DNA of 64,000 nt, taken from positions 1-64,000 of the forward strand of contig JALSII010000044.1 of assembly GCA_026981645.1 (NCBI GenBank), written 5' to 3'. Under the pieces are notes generated by a model that saw only the letters and a list, made by a program, of their open reading frames with translations, did no database searches and had not been told where the DNA came from. How positions within the stretch are numbered: position 1 is the stretch's first letter; each line of letters starts with the position of its first letter. The stretch is from Hyphomicrobiales bacterium (GTDB lineage: Bacteria > Pseudomonadota > Alphaproteobacteria > Rhizobiales > Devosiaceae). Below are positions 8,620 through 18,101 of this stretch, in pieces. Position numbers and translations under genes: made by a program.

Positions 8620-11443
8620 TTTTGGCACCCCGGCCAAAAATGGCGCAGAGGTCGCACTGAAAATCGACGGCGTCGAGGTGACTGTGCCTGAGGGTACCTC
8701 GGTGATGCGGGCGGCCCGTCAGATTGAACGCAACATTCCCAAACTGTGCGCCACGGACAGTCTTGAAGCCTTTGGCTCGTGCCGCCTGTGCCTTGTGGAA
8801 ATAAAAGGGGCCAGGGGCACTCCCGCTTCGTGCACCACACCGGTAGCTGAAGGCATGGAAGTCATCACCCAGAGCCCGCGGCTGGAAAAACTGCGGCGCG
8901 GGGTGATGGAACTTTATCTTTCCGACCATCCGCTGGAATGCCTGACCTGCGCCGTCAACGGGGATTGCGAATTGCAGGATGTGGCCGGAGCCATCGGCGT
9001 GCGTGATGTGCGCTATGGTTATGCGGGGGAGAACCATTTCGACGCCATTCATGCCGACCCGGTTGACCTCTCCAACCCCTATTTTCAGTTCGAAGCTTCA
9101 AAGTGCATTGTCTGCTCACGCTGTGTGAGGGCCTGCGACGAGGTTCAGGGCACGCTGGCGCTTTCGGTGCAGGGGCGGGGCTTTGCTTCCAAAATCTCCG
9201 CCGGACTGCTGAGCGAGGAATTTTTCACCTCCGAATGCGTCTCGTGTGGGGCCTGTGTTGCCGCCTGCCCCACGGCCACGTTGACCGAATCGGCATTGGT
9301 GGCCCATGGCGCGCCGACCCGCTCGGTTCAAACCACCTGCGCCTATTGCGGGGTGGGCTGTTCGTTCAGAGCCGAACTACAGGGCGATGAGGTTATCCGC
9401 ATGATTCCCACAAAATCCGGCAAGGCCAATGAGGGCCATTCCTGCGTCAAGGGGCGGTTTGCTTTTGGCTATGCCACCCATCGCGACCGCATCACCACCC
9501 CCATGGTGCGCGAAAAAACCACCGACCCGTGGCGCAAGGTGAGCTGGCAGGAGGCCATAGACTTTGCCGCCGCCAGACTGAAATCCATTGTTACTGAACA
9601 CGGCAAAGAGGCCATTGGCGGCATTACCTCGTCGCGCTGCACCAATGAAGAAGTCTATGCGGTGCAAAAAATGATTCGCGCCGCTTTTGGCTCCAACAAT
9701 GTGGATACCTGCGCCCGCGTCTGCCACGCGCCCACCGGCTACGGTCTTAAGACCGCCTTTGGCACCTCGGCGGGAACGCAGGATTTTGCCTCGGTCGAAA
9801 AGGCCGATGTCATTCTGGTCATCGGGGCCAACCCCACGGCGGCGCATCCCGTGTTTGCCTCGCGCATGAAACAGCGCATCCGGGCCGGCGCAAAACTGAT
9901 TGTTATCGACCCGCGCCGAATTGACCTAGTGAAAAGCCCCCATATCCGTGCTGATTATCACATCCCCCTGCAACCGGGCACCAATGTCGCCGTGCTCAAC
10001 GCGTTTGCCCATGTAGCGGCAACGGAAAACCTGCTTGATGAAACCTTCATCAAAGAACGCTGCGAGGAGGAGAGCTTTGCCGACTGGCTGGCTTTTGTCC
10101 GCGAGGCAAAAAATTCCCCCGAAGCGGTGGCAGAAATCGTTGGTGTCGAGGCTGCAACACTCAGGCAAGCGGCGCGGCTTTTTGCCAGCGCTGAAAACAG
10201 CGCCATTTATTACGGGCTGGGTGTGACCGAGCATTCCCAAGGCTCAACAACGGTCATGGCCATGGCCAACCTGGCGATGGCGACCGGCAATATCGGGCGC
10301 GAGGGCGTTGGTGTGAACCCCCTGAGGGGTCAAAACAATGTGCAGGGCTCATGCGACATGGGCTCGTTCCCCCACGAATTCCCGGGATATCGTTCAGTGG
10401 AAGATGATGCGGTGCGTGTCAGTTTTGAAGAGGACTGGGGCATTGCTCTTTCTTCAAAACCGGGTCTACGCATTCCGGGCATGTTTGATGAAGCGCTGGC
10501 GGGCAAATATCTGGGCATATTCATTCAAGGGGAGGACATCGCCCAGTCCGACCCCAACACCAAACATGTGACCGCGGCGCTTGAAGCCATGGAGTGCGTG
10601 GTGGTGCAGGACCTGTTTCTGAACGAAACCGCAGCCTATGCCCATGTGTTTTTACCCGGCACGTCGTTCCTTGAAAAAGACGGCACCTTCACCAATGCCG
10701 AGCGCCGCATCAACCGGGTGCGCCCGGTGATGAAGGAAAAATGCGGCATGGCCGAGTGGCAGGTCGCCTCAGCGCTGGCAACGGCCATGGGCTATCCCAT
10801 GACCTATGGCAGTTCCGCACAAATCATGGACGAGATTGCCCGTTTGACACCCACCTTTGCCCGCGTTAGCCACGCCCGGCTTGACGCACAAGGCTCCATG
10901 CAATGGCCGGTGACCAACGCCGCGCCAAACGGCACACCAACCATGCACGTGGGGGAGTTTGTTCGTGGCAAGGGGCATTTTGTCATCACCGATTTTTTGG
11001 CCACGGAAGAGCGTACCTCCAGGAAATTCCCGCTTATCCTGACTACGGGGCGCATATTGAGCCAGTATAATGTGGGCGCGCAAACGCGGCGGACCCAGAA
11101 CAACAGATGGCACGATGAGGACGTGCTGGAAATTCATCCCCACGACGCCGAACAGCGCGGAATTTCTGATGGCGACATGATTTCCATCGCCTCGCGCATG
11201 GGCAACACCACCCTTCGGGCGGAACTGAGCGAACGCATGACGCCGGGGGTGGTCTATACTACTTTCCATCACCCGCTGAGCGGCACCAATGTGATAACCA
11301 CCGACAATTCGGACTGGGCGACCAATTGCCCTGAATATAAGGTGACAGCGGTGGAGGTGAAGCTATCAAACCAGCAATCGGACTGGCAGACTACTCACAA
11401 GGAAATTGCCGCGACCCATTACAAAACCGAACCCGCCGAGTAG
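8597..11443 (+). CDS. fdsA: NAD-dependent formate dehydrogenase alpha (catalytic) subunit
   Basis: 948 aa molybdopterin oxidoreductase; oxidises formate to CO2. Seen in order: an N-terminal [2Fe-2S] domain (C51, C62, C65, C79), a NuoG-like His-Cys3 cluster (H111, C115, C118, C124), two ferredoxin [4Fe-4S] motifs (CIVCSRCVRAC, CVSCGACVAAC), then the bis-MGD domain with its own cluster (CAYCGVGC and HSCVKG). The molybdenum ligand is Cys376 next to His377, a Cys-type rather than selenocysteine enzyme. The start is ATG 8597 behind GGAGG. The C-terminal domain (after about residue 830) binds the cofactor. Confidence 0.95.
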   Translation: MSLHKEPDFGTPAKNGAEVALKIDGVEVTVPEGTSVMRAARQIERNIPKLCATDSLEAFGSCRLCLVEIKGARGTPASCTTPVAEGMEVITQSPRLEKLRRGVMELYLSDHPLECLTCAVNGDCELQDVAGAIGVRDVRYGYAGENHFDAIHADPVDLSNPYFQFEASKCIVCSRCVRACDEVQGTLALSVQGRGFASKISAGLLSEEFFTSECVSCGACVAACPTATLTESALVAHGAPTRSVQTTCAYCGVGCSFRAELQGDEVIRMIPTKSGKANEGHSCVKGRFAFGYATHRDRITTPMVREKTTDPWRKVSWQEAIDFAAARLKSIVTEHGKEAIGGITSSRCTNEEVYAVQKMIRAAFGSNNVDTCARVCHAPTGYGLKTAFGTSAGTQDFASVEKADVILVIGANPTAAHPVFASRMKQRIRAGAKLIVIDPRRIDLVKSPHIRADYHIPLQPGTNVAVLNAFAHVAATENLLDETFIKERCEEESFADWLAFVREAKNSPEAVAEIVGVEAATLRQAARLFASAENSAIYYGLGVTEHSQGSTTVMAMANLAMATGNIGREGVGVNPLRGQNNVQGSCDMGSFPHEFPGYRSVEDDAVRVSFEEDWGIALSSKPGLRIPGMFDEALAGKYLGIFIQGEDIAQSDPNTKHVTAALEAMECVVVQDLFLNETAAYAHVFLPGTSFLEKDGTFTNAERRINRVRPVMKEKCGMAEWQVASALATAMGYPMTYGSSAQIMDEIARLTPTFARVSHARLDAQGSMQWPVTNAAPNGTPTMHVGEFVRGKGHFVITDFLATEERTSRKFPLILTTGRILSQYNVGAQTRRTQNNRWHDEDVLEIHPHDAEQRGISDGDMISIASRMGNTTLRAELSERMTPGVVYTTFHHPLSGTNVITTDNSDWATNCPEYKVTAVEVKLSNQQSDWQTTHKEIAATHYKTEPAE

Positions 11444-11452
11444 ACATCCGCG

Positions 11453-12274
11453 ATGTCTCGCAAAAAAAAGAACACCGAAACGTCACCCCGGTTCAGCGGC
11501 GAAATTACGGGCAAAACCCTGCGTCCCGCTACATGGCGGCTGGCCGAAGAAGTGCCGGTTATTCTGCTCTATGGCGGCGAACAGTTCGGGGTGATGATGC
11601 TCAGCCCCCCTGATATTGAAGATTTTGCCATCGGGTTCAGTCTGACTGAGGGTATTATTTCGGGGGCAGAGGAGATTTCAGATGTCAGAATTGAACAAGT
11701 CGCCGATGGCATTATGGTAAATATCATTGTGCCCGAGAGGTCTGTAAAACTCTCTGAAACGCGCATGCGTTCGGTGCCGGGCCGCTCCAGTTGCGGTCTG
11801 TGCGGGGCGCAGTCTCTTGAAGCGGCGATGCCCCGCCCGCCCGTGGCAAACGGATTGCTCCCGGACCCCGAAATGGTGTTGAAAGCGCTTGCGGCACTTC
11901 CCGGCAAGCAGCCTCTCAACCGGCAGAATTTTTCCATGCATGCGGCGGCCCTGTGTGATGCCAAGGGCACAATCATTCTGCTGCGCGAAGATGTGGGCCG
12001 GCATAACGCGCTGGACAAATTGTGCGGAGCCATGGCGCGGGACGGCCTGTCATCAAAAGACGGTTTTCTGGTGCTCTCAAGCCGGTTCAGCGTGGAAATG
12101 GCGCAAAAGGCCGCGGCCATGCGCTTTGCTTTTGTGGCCAGTGTTTCGGCCCCCACCGCGCTGGCCCTCAGGGTTGCGAGCCAGGCAAAAATGAGAATTG
12201 CCACACAGGTCGGCGACGAGTTGATGGTGTTTGATACAGCAAAGAATCAGAAACTCACCTCCCCGCCCCGATAA
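11453..12274 (+). CDS. fdhD: Formate dehydrogenase accessory sulfurtransferase FdhD
   Basis: 273 aa. FdhD moves sulfur from a cysteine desulfurase to the bis-MGD cofactor, which formate dehydrogenases need for activity. Seen: the conserved Cys pair in SSCGLCG near residue 120, the motif FSMHAAALCD, and REDVGRHNALDKL. It starts 10 bp after fdsA. No fdsD follows, which is unusual for fds operons (fdsGBACD elsewhere). Confidence 0.9.
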   Translation: MSRKKKNTETSPRFSGEITGKTLRPATWRLAEEVPVILLYGGEQFGVMMLSPPDIEDFAIGFSLTEGIISGAEEISDVRIEQVADGIMVNIIVPERSVKLSETRMRSVPGRSSCGLCGAQSLEAAMPRPPVANGLLPDPEMVLKALAALPGKQPLNRQNFSMHAAALCDAKGTIILLREDVGRHNALDKLCGAMARDGLSSKDGFLVLSSRFSVEMAQKAAAMRFAFVASVSAPTALALRVASQAKMRIATQVGDELMVFDTAKNQKLTSPPR

Positions 12275-12409
12275 CACTTGGCAAAAAACTCCACGCGCGC
12301 CCACACAGCATATTGCGTTCAATAATATTCATGCTCAGAACCCCGATATCCGGCGTAAGGGCTGGAACTCAGTGACTTTTTTCGCCGGCGCCATTCTTGC
12401 TGGCAACGC

Positions 12410-14215
12410 TCAGCTATCGCCCATTTTCAGGGCCTTGATGAAGGCTTCCTGGGGTATCTCCACTTTCCCGAACTGGCGCATGCGTTTTTTGCCCGCCTTT
12501 TGCTTGTCGAGCAGTTTGCGCTTGCGGGTCGCGTCGCCCCCGTAACATTTGGCGGTGACGTCTTTGCGCAAAGCCGAGATGGTTTCTCGGGCCACGACCC
12601 TTCCGCCAATGGCGGCCTGAATGGGGATTTTGAACAAATGGTTGGGAATAAGCTCCTTGAGCTTTTCGCACATCACCCGGCCCCGCGCTTCGGCGGCTGA
12701 CCTGTGCACCAGCATGGCCAGCGCATCAACGGGTTCTGAGTTGACCAGCACCGCCAGCTTGACCAGATCGCCCTCGCGATATTCGTCCAGCGTATAGTCA
12801 AAGCTGGCATAACCGCGCGAAATGGATTTCAGCCGGTCGTAAAAATCAAACACCACCTCATTGAGGGGAAGCTGATACTCAACCATGGCCCTGTTGCCCA
12901 CATAGGTGAGGTTGGTCTGAATGCCGCGCCGGTCCTGACAAAGCTTGAGAATGGGCCCCAGATATTCGTCCGGGGTGAGGATGGTGGCCTTTATCCAGGG
13001 CTCTCTGATATGGTCGATTTTTACCACATCCGGCAGGTCGGCGGGATTGTGCAGGGCGATGGTCGACCCATCATTCATAAAGATTTCATAGACTACCGAA
13101 GGGGCGGTGGCGATAAGGTCCAGGTTGAACTCGCGGCTTAAGCGCTCCTGGATGATTTCCAGATGCAAAAGCCCCAGAAACCCGCAGCGAAAACCAAACC
13201 CCAGCGCCGCCGAGGTTTCCATCTCATAGGAAAAACTGGCGTCGTTGAGGCGCAGCCTGCCCATGGCGGCGCGCAAATCCTCAAAATCATTGGCATCCAC
13301 CGGAAACAGGCCGCAAAATACCACCGGCTGGGCCGGTTTGAAACCCTCAAGTGCCTGAGCGCAGGGGTTTTTGTCATCGGTGATGGTGTCGCCGACATTG
13401 GTGTCGGCCACTTCTTTGATCGAAGCGGTGATAAAGCCGATTTCCCCCGGGCCAAGCGCGCCGGTCTGCACCAGCTTGGGGGTGAACACCCCGACCCGGT
13501 CCAGATCATAAACCGCGCCGGTGGCCATCATCCGAACCTTCTGGCCTTTTTTGATGGCGCCATCAATAACCCGCACCAGCACGACGACACCCAGATAGGC
13601 GTCATACCAGCTATCCACCAACATGGCTTTGAGGGGCGCATCAACATCGCCTTTGGGAGGCGGCAGGCGGGTGACAATGGCTTCGAGCACATCTTCAACA
13701 CCAAGACCGGTTTTGGCGGAAATTTCCACCGCTTCGGAAGCATCCAGCCCGATAACGTCCTCGATCTGGGTTTTGACCCGCTCGACATCGGCAGCCGGCA
13801 GATCAACCTTGTTCAGAACCGGCACTATCTCGTGGTCAACTTCCATGGCCTGATAGACGTTGGCCAGGGTCTGGGCCTCCACCCCCTGGGAAGCATCAAC
13901 CACCAAAAGCGAGCCCTCACAGGCCGCCAGCGAGCGGTTGACCTCATAGGCAAAATCCACATGGCCGGGCGTGTCGATGAGATTGAGCACATAGGTTTCA
14001 CCATCATTTGCCTTGTAGGACAGGCGCACGGTCTGGGCCTTGATGGTGATGCCGCGCTCTTTTTCAATATCCATGGAATCAAGCACCTGCTCGCTCATCT
14101 CGCGCGCGCTCAAGCCCCCTGTCATCTGGATCAGGCGATCAGCGAGGGTGGATTTGCCGTGATCGATATGGGCGACGATGGAAAAATTGCGGATTTTTTT
14201 GAGAGGTGTTGTCAT
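12410..14215 (-). CDS. lepA: Elongation factor 4 (LepA)
   Basis: 601 aa, the normal LepA length. Ribosome-associated GTPase that affects translation elongation and initiation. Seen: G1 [10 protein letters not shown], the switch region with [10 protein letters not shown]3 DTPGHVDF, G4 NKVDLP, then EF-G-like domains and the LepA C-terminal domain ([20 protein letters not shown]). The start is ATG 14215 ([20 protein letters not shown]); the upstream 66 codons of the open frame are not LepA-like. The gene stands alone and is divergent from the cytochrome gene. Confidence 0.95.
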   Translation of the reverse strand: MTTPLKKIRNFSIVAHIDHGKSTLADRLIQMTGGLSAREMSEQVLDSMDIEKERGITIKAQTVRLSYKANDGETYVLNLIDTPGHVDFAYEVNRSLAACEGSLLVVDASQGVEAQTLANVYQAMEVDHEIVPVLNKVDLPAADVERVKTQIEDVIGLDASEAVEISAKTGLGVEDVLEAIVTRLPPPKGDVDAPLKAMLVDSWYDAYLGVVVLVRVIDGAIKKGQKVRMMATGAVYDLDRVGVFTPKLVQTGALGPGEIGFITASIKEVADTNVGDTITDDKNPCAQALEGFKPAQPVVFCGLFPVDANDFEDLRAAMGRLRLNDASFSYEMETSAALGFGFRCGFLGLLHLEIIQERLSREFNLDLIATAPSVVYEIFMNDGSTIALHNPADLPDVVKIDHIREPWIKATILTPDEYLGPILKLCQDRRGIQTNLTYVGNRAMVEYQLPLNEVVFDFYDRLKSISRGYASFDYTLDEYREGDLVKLAVLVNSEPVDALAMLVHRSAAEARGRVMCEKLKELIPNHLFKIPIQAAIGGRVVARETISALRKDVTAKCYGGDATRKRKLLDKQKAGKKRMRQFGKVEIPQEAFIKALKMGDS

Positions 14216-14354
14216 TGTGGGGCGCATGTAGCAGTTTTGACAAGCCCGCGCAAAGGGGATTTGTCGCAGAACAAAGTTTGGCGAGCAGGTTGAATTGAGC
14301 GCGCGCAGGGTATCCACTGGTGATGTTTTATCAACGCAGCGGAGTACTTCAACC

Positions 14355-14792
14355 ATGCAGGCCAAAACCAGAAACTCCCTTCTCATCGGCATTATCGGCA
14401 TGACCATAGCCACACTGTATTTTGGCCAGATTTATCTTGGCACAACCGATGCCGATGGCGCTCAATCGGTCTCAAACCCGGTGCCCGAGGGGTTTGTGAT
14501 CCCGGAGTTTGACCGGGTGCAACTGGCCGGGCAAATCGCCTTTGAGGCCAACTGCCAAGTCTGCCACGGACAGTTCGGACTTGGAACAAACAAGGGTCCC
14601 CCGTTTATGAATGAAATCTACGCTCCCCCCATTCATGCAGACGGGGCTTTTGTGTTCGCGGTGTCGCAAGGCAGCCAGCAGCATCACTGGAATTTTGGCA
14701 ATATGCCGGCGGTTGAAGGGGTGTCTGACGATGAAGTCACAGCGATTACAGCTTTTGTGCGGGCCCTGCAAAGCGCCAACGGATATGAGTGA
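14355..14792 (+). CDS. Membrane-anchored monohaem cytochrome c
   Basis: 145 aa. Seen: an N-terminal hydrophobic segment (about residues 8-28) that would act as signal anchor, then a periplasmic domain with one haem c motif, CQVCH, and a downstream Met ([17 protein letters not shown]) in the usual axial-ligand position. The domain resembles small class I cytochromes c. The start is ATG 14355 with GGAG about 10 nt upstream. The electron partner is unknown; no oxidase lies nearby. Confidence 0.8.
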   Translation: MQAKTRNSLLIGIIGMTIATLYFGQIYLGTTDADGAQSVSNPVPEGFVIPEFDRVQLAGQIAFEANCQVCHGQFGLGTNKGPPFMNEIYAPPIHADGAFVFAVSQGSQQHHWNFGNMPAVEGVSDDEVTAITAFVRALQSANGYE

Positions 14793-14807
14793 CAATATGG
14801 ATATTGT
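14792..14807. promoter_or_regulatory. Inverted repeat before mbfA
   Basis: Seen: ACAATAT-GG-ATATTGT, a 16-bp inverted repeat with 7-bp arms, directly after the cytochrome stop codon and about 65 bp before mbfA. It has no T-run, so an operator is a likelier reading than a terminator. No known Irr (ICE) motif could be recognised in the same interval. Confidence 0.35.
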
Positions 14808-14872
14808 ACCGGCGCGCGACCTTGCCTAAGTTCATTCCGTAACACTTCTTAAAAAAACGGGGGCCTTGGGCA

Positions 14873-15856
14873 ATGTTGGCGCGATGGCTGCAATCGAGCA
14901 AGCGGGATTTTTCCTCGCTGAGTGAAAAGGAAATTCTTTCTCTGGCGATTGGCGCCGAGGAGGAGGACGCCCAGATTTATGCGGCCTATGCCGACATGTT
15001 GCATAAAACCTACCCCGCTTCGGCAAAGCTGTTTGAGGGCATGGCCGCAGAGGAAAACGAGCACAGACGTTTGCTGCTCGACATGTACCTGAAAAAATTC
15101 GGAGAGAGGCTTGTGCCCATCAGGCGCGAGCATGTGCGCGGGTTCCTGGCGCGCAAGCCCATCTGGCTGATGAAGCATCTGGATATTGAAACCATCCGGC
15201 AGCAGGTGTGGGAGATGGAGGTCTCGGCTCAGAGTTTTTATCTCTCCGCGGCAAAGCAGGTGCACGATGTTGACGTGCGCAAGCTGCTCGGCGACCTGGC
15301 CGAACAGGAGATTGCCCACCAGCAAACCGCAGACCGGCTGGAGGCCACCCATCTGGGCGAAAAAGAAAAAGACGAAGAAAAACTCGCTGCCCACCGCCAG
15401 TTTGTACTCACCTATGTGCAACCCGGGCTGGCCGGACTGATGGATGGTTCGGTGTCGACGCTGGCCCCGGTTTTTGCCGCAGCCTTTGCCACCGGCTCCA
15501 CCTACCAGACCTTTCTGGTGGGGCTGGCCGCTGCCATCGGCGCGGGTATATCCATGGGTTTTACCGAAGCGGCTTCGGACGATGGCAAGCTGACCGGGCG
15601 CGGCTCGCCGATAAAGCGTGGTCTTGCAGCGGGGATCATGACCACCATCGGAGGCCTGGGCCACGCGCTGCCCTATCTCATAACCGATTTTTTTACGGCA
15701 ACGGTCATCGCAATCATTGTAGTATTGATAGAATTGTGGGCCATTGCCTTCATCCAGTCCAGATACATGTCCACCCCGTTCTGGCGTGCCGTGTTTCAGG
15801 TGGTGGTAGGCGGATCGCTTGTGTTTGCAGCCGGGATATTGATCGGCAGTGCGTAA
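14873..15856 (+). CDS. mbfA: Membrane-bound ferritin MbfA (erythrin-VIT1 iron exporter)
   Basis: 327 aa. Seen: an N-terminal ferritin-like (erythrin) domain, residues about 15-165, with paired di-iron ligands (EEEDAQIYAAY, EENEHRR, EMEVSAQSFY, EQEIAHQ), then a C-terminal VIT1/CCC1 membrane domain of four to five helices (LAGLMDGSVSTLAPVFAAAF onward). Known: in Bradyrhizobium and Agrobacterium MbfA exports iron and protects against iron and peroxide stress. The start is ATG 14873. Its end overlaps the next gene by 8 bp, implying co-translation. Confidence 0.9.
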   Translation: MLARWLQSSKRDFSSLSEKEILSLAIGAEEEDAQIYAAYADMLHKTYPASAKLFEGMAAEENEHRRLLLDMYLKKFGERLVPIRREHVRGFLARKPIWLMKHLDIETIRQQVWEMEVSAQSFYLSAAKQVHDVDVRKLLGDLAEQEIAHQQTADRLEATHLGEKEKDEEKLAAHRQFVLTYVQPGLAGLMDGSVSTLAPVFAAAFATGSTYQTFLVGLAAAIGAGISMGFTEAASDDGKLTGRGSPIKRGLAAGIMTTIGGLGHALPYLITDFFTATVIAIIVVLIELWAIAFIQSRYMSTPFWRAVFQVVVGGSLVFAAGILIGSA

Positions 15857-16727
15857 AGCGGACATAGCCTCCGCTCCCATACCGGAACTGCCCCCGGCCC
15901 GGTATGTGGCTGAGGGTTATTATACTTCCGCCTATTTCACCCTGGGGCCGGAAAAAGGGCATCCCCTGGTTTTGTGCCACGGTCTGGCGGCAAACGGTTT
16001 GCAGTTTGTCACTGATGCGCACTTTTTTGCCGAACAGGGTTTTAAGGTCATTGTGCCTGATCTGCGGGGTCACGGACGCTCCCGCACGCCTGACATTGAC
16101 ATGCGAAAAGACAAAGATTTTTCCATTGCACGCATGGCGGATGATCTTGTGGGGATTCTGGATGCCGAGCGGGCGGAAAAAACCCACTGGGTCGGCAATT
16201 CCCTTGGCGGCATCCTTGGCCTGTCCATCATGGGCAGCCATCCAGACCGCCTGACCCGGTTTGTAAGTTTCGGCACCAGCTATTCAATGAATTTGCCCCC
16301 CTTTACGGTTGGCCTGATGCGTTTTGCCACAAAACTGATACGCCGCAATCATCTGGCCATTCTTGGTGCGCGCCTGACCTGCAGGGACAATATTGAAGCT
16401 CAGGCCATCATTTTTAACATGCTCAGGGATATGGACCGCGATTGCATTTTAAGGATTGCCGGCCATATCCGCCAATATGACCTGATTGCCAACGCCTGGA
16501 ATTTTCAGGGGCCGATGCTGATGCTGCGCGGATCCCGGGACACCGACGTAAACAGAGCCATGAAGGACACCCTGAGCCGGATGCGCGAGCACAGCAATTT
16601 TTTTGTCACAGAGGTGGAGAAGGCCGGCCATTGTCTTAACCTGGATCGCCCGGAATTTATTCAGGGGGAGATTCTGAAATTTATCGGCTCCAGAACCGGT
16701 GCAACTCCCGGCTCCCCCAATCCATGA
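15849..16727 (+). CDS. Alpha/beta-fold hydrolase
   Basis: 292 aa cytoplasmic alpha/beta hydrolase. Seen: oxyanion region LCHGLAANG, the strand-turn DLRGHGRSRTP, nucleophile elbow GNSLGG, acid region RGSRDTDV, and catalytic His in KAGHCLNLDRPE. The substrate cannot be told from the sequence. GTG start at 15849 inside the end of mbfA, so the two are probably translationally coupled. That link to an iron exporter is not explained by the family. Confidence 0.75.
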   Translation: MRKADIASAPIPELPPARYVAEGYYTSAYFTLGPEKGHPLVLCHGLAANGLQFVTDAHFFAEQGFKVIVPDLRGHGRSRTPDIDMRKDKDFSIARMADDLVGILDAERAEKTHWVGNSLGGILGLSIMGSHPDRLTRFVSFGTSYSMNLPPFTVGLMRFATKLIRRNHLAILGARLTCRDNIEAQAIIFNMLRDMDRDCILRIAGHIRQYDLIANAWNFQGPMLMLRGSRDTDVNRAMKDTLSRMREHSNFFVTEVEKAGHCLNLDRPEFIQGEILKFIGSRTGATPGSPNP

Positions 16728-16764
16728 TTTGTATGCCAGACCGCGTCAGATTTTGAAACGAAAT

Positions 16765-16787
16765 AAAAGCCGCAAACCGGGCTTTTC
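16765..16787 (+). terminator. Possible intrinsic terminator after the hydrolase gene
   Basis: Seen: AAAAGCC (16765-16771), an 8-nt loop, GGCTTTT (16780-16786), ending in four Ts. It lies 38 bp past the hydrolase stop codon and just before the tandem repeat. Confidence 0.45.
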
Positions 16788-16795
16788 AAGGCCCC

Positions 16796-16957
16796 GCTGC
16801 CGAAACGGATAACCGGTTGCCACTTATCCTGGCAGCGCATTGTTTTGGTGGTCGCGCTGCCGAAACGGATAACCGGTTGCCACTTATCCTGGCAGCGCAT
16901 TATTTTGGTGGTCGCGCTGCCGAAACGGATAACCGGTTGCCACTTATCCTGGCAGCG
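16796..16957. repeat. 60-bp tandem repeat, three palindromic units
   Basis: Seen: the 43-bp unit that begins CGCTGCCGAAACGGATAACC and ends TTATCCTGGCAGCG occurs three times at an exact 60-bp period. The first two are followed by almost identical 17-bp links. Each unit folds on itself: outer arms CGCTGCC/GGCAGCG and inner arms GGATAA/TTATCC, with AACCGGTT near the middle. Copy 3 runs into the 3' end of trhO and contains its TAA stop. Inference: a REP/BIME-like palindromic element amplified in tandem between two converging genes. Confidence 0.85.
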
Positions 16958-17966
16958 CTCTTGCCCGGTCAGCTTGTCGGCGCGCTTTTTTCGCACTGGC
17001 CCTTGCGCGGGCGGCGCTCACTGCGTCATCACCGAGATGGGCCATGCCCCGCTGCTCGGCAAGTTCCATCTGTTTCTGGCGTTCTGCGGCAGCGGCACGG
17101 GTTTTGGCATATTCCTCACCCGAGCAATGGGGACATTGCACACCCTCGACAAAATCGGGATGTTTGCGTTCTGCCGGTGTGAGGGGAAACCGGCAGGCGC
17201 GGCACAAAACGGCTTCGCCTTCCACGAGCCCGTGACCTATGGAAACCCTCTCATCAAAAACAAAGCATTCACCGCGCCAGCTGGATTGATCGGGCTTTAT
17301 GGTTTCCAGATATTTCAGTATGCCGCCATCCAGATGATAAACTTCCTCAAACCCGTGGGCCAGCATATAGGCCGATGCCTTTTCACAGCGGATACCCCCG
17401 GTACAGAACATGGCGATTTTTTTGTCCCGGGCCGGGTCCAGATTGTCTTTCACATATTCTTTGAACTCAGTGAACGTCCGAATTGAAGGATCCCGTGCAC
17501 CCTCAAAACTGCCGATGGCAAACTCATAATCGTTGCGCGTATCAACAACGACAACATCCTTCCGACCAATCAACTCGTTCCAGTCCTCAGGCTGCACATA
17601 GGTGCCCACAATTTTGTTGGGGTCGGCTTCGGGTGCCCTCAGGGTCACGATTTCGGGCTTAAGACGGATTTTCAAGCGCAGGAAAGGCATGTTTTCAGCG
17701 AAGGAGAATTTGGTTTGTGCCCCACGCAGGCGTCCCTTGAAGATGTTGGCGTGCATCAGCCAGTGCGCCAGCTCATCAATGGCCTTGTGGGGGCCGGCTA
17801 CTGTGCCATTCAGTCCCTCGGGAGCCAGAATGAGCGTGCCACGGATATTCCTTGCCCGGCAGAACGCATCGAGTTCGGGCCGCAGTTGAGCGCAGTCAGG
17901 CAGATCAGCGAATTTGTAGATGGCGAGCACCTTGAAGGCACCGCCCTGCTCAGGCATAGTGTTCAT
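16944..17966 (-). CDS. trhO: tRNA uridine(34) hydroxylase TrhO (rhodanese family)
   Basis: 340 aa. YceA/TrhO uses oxygen to hydroxylate U34 of certain tRNAs, a step toward 5-methoxyuridine and its derivatives. Seen: an N-terminal acylphosphatase-like region (residues 10-110), the rhodanese domain with catalytic Cys188 in FCTGGIRCEK, and a C-terminal Cys-rich zinc-like stretch (CRACRFPL, CPHC). The last codons and the stop lie inside the third copy of the tandem repeat, so the native C-terminus may have been altered. The start is ATG 17966. Confidence 0.88.
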   Translation of the reverse strand: MNTMPEQGGAFKVLAIYKFADLPDCAQLRPELDAFCRARNIRGTLILAPEGLNGTVAGPHKAIDELAHWLMHANIFKGRLRGAQTKFSFAENMPFLRLKIRLKPEIVTLRAPEADPNKIVGTYVQPEDWNELIGRKDVVVVDTRNDYEFAIGSFEGARDPSIRTFTEFKEYVKDNLDPARDKKIAMFCTGGIRCEKASAYMLAHGFEEVYHLDGGILKYLETIKPDQSSWRGECFVFDERVSIGHGLVEGEAVLCRACRFPLTPAERKHPDFVEGVQCPHCSGEEYAKTRAAAAERQKQMELAEQRGMAHLGDDAVSAARARASAKKARRQADRARALPG

Positions 17967-18101
17967 GAGGCGTCTATTACCATCATAAGCGCCGCGCTGC
18001 CAAGCGAGTGTTCGTCACACCTTTCAAGCAACGTTTAGGGACCAGATTGGAAGAATCGCTACGGGCCCGGCAAGTACAATAATCAATGGAGAGTTTGCAT
18101 T

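Noticed and set aside
7264-8637. 457-aa frame antisense to fdsB
   Set aside because: Codon-bias shadow of a strongly supported gene; no recognisable domain.
14808-14872. Irr (ICE) box upstream of mbfA
   Set aside because: Expected from relatives, but no convincing TTAGAA-type inverted motif could be found here.
14849-15880. 343-aa frame antisense to mbfA
   Set aside because: Shadow of mbfA, whose ferritin and membrane motifs are clear.
16796-16957. Possible CRISPR array
   Set aside because: Links between units are almost identical, units are palindromic and long, there are only three, and no cas genes are present.
16661-16996. Minus-strand frame with three copies of a 20-residue repeat (CQDKWQPVIRFGSATTK)
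   Set aside because: It only translates the 60-bp DNA repeat, has no ribosome site, and overlaps the ends of two real genes.
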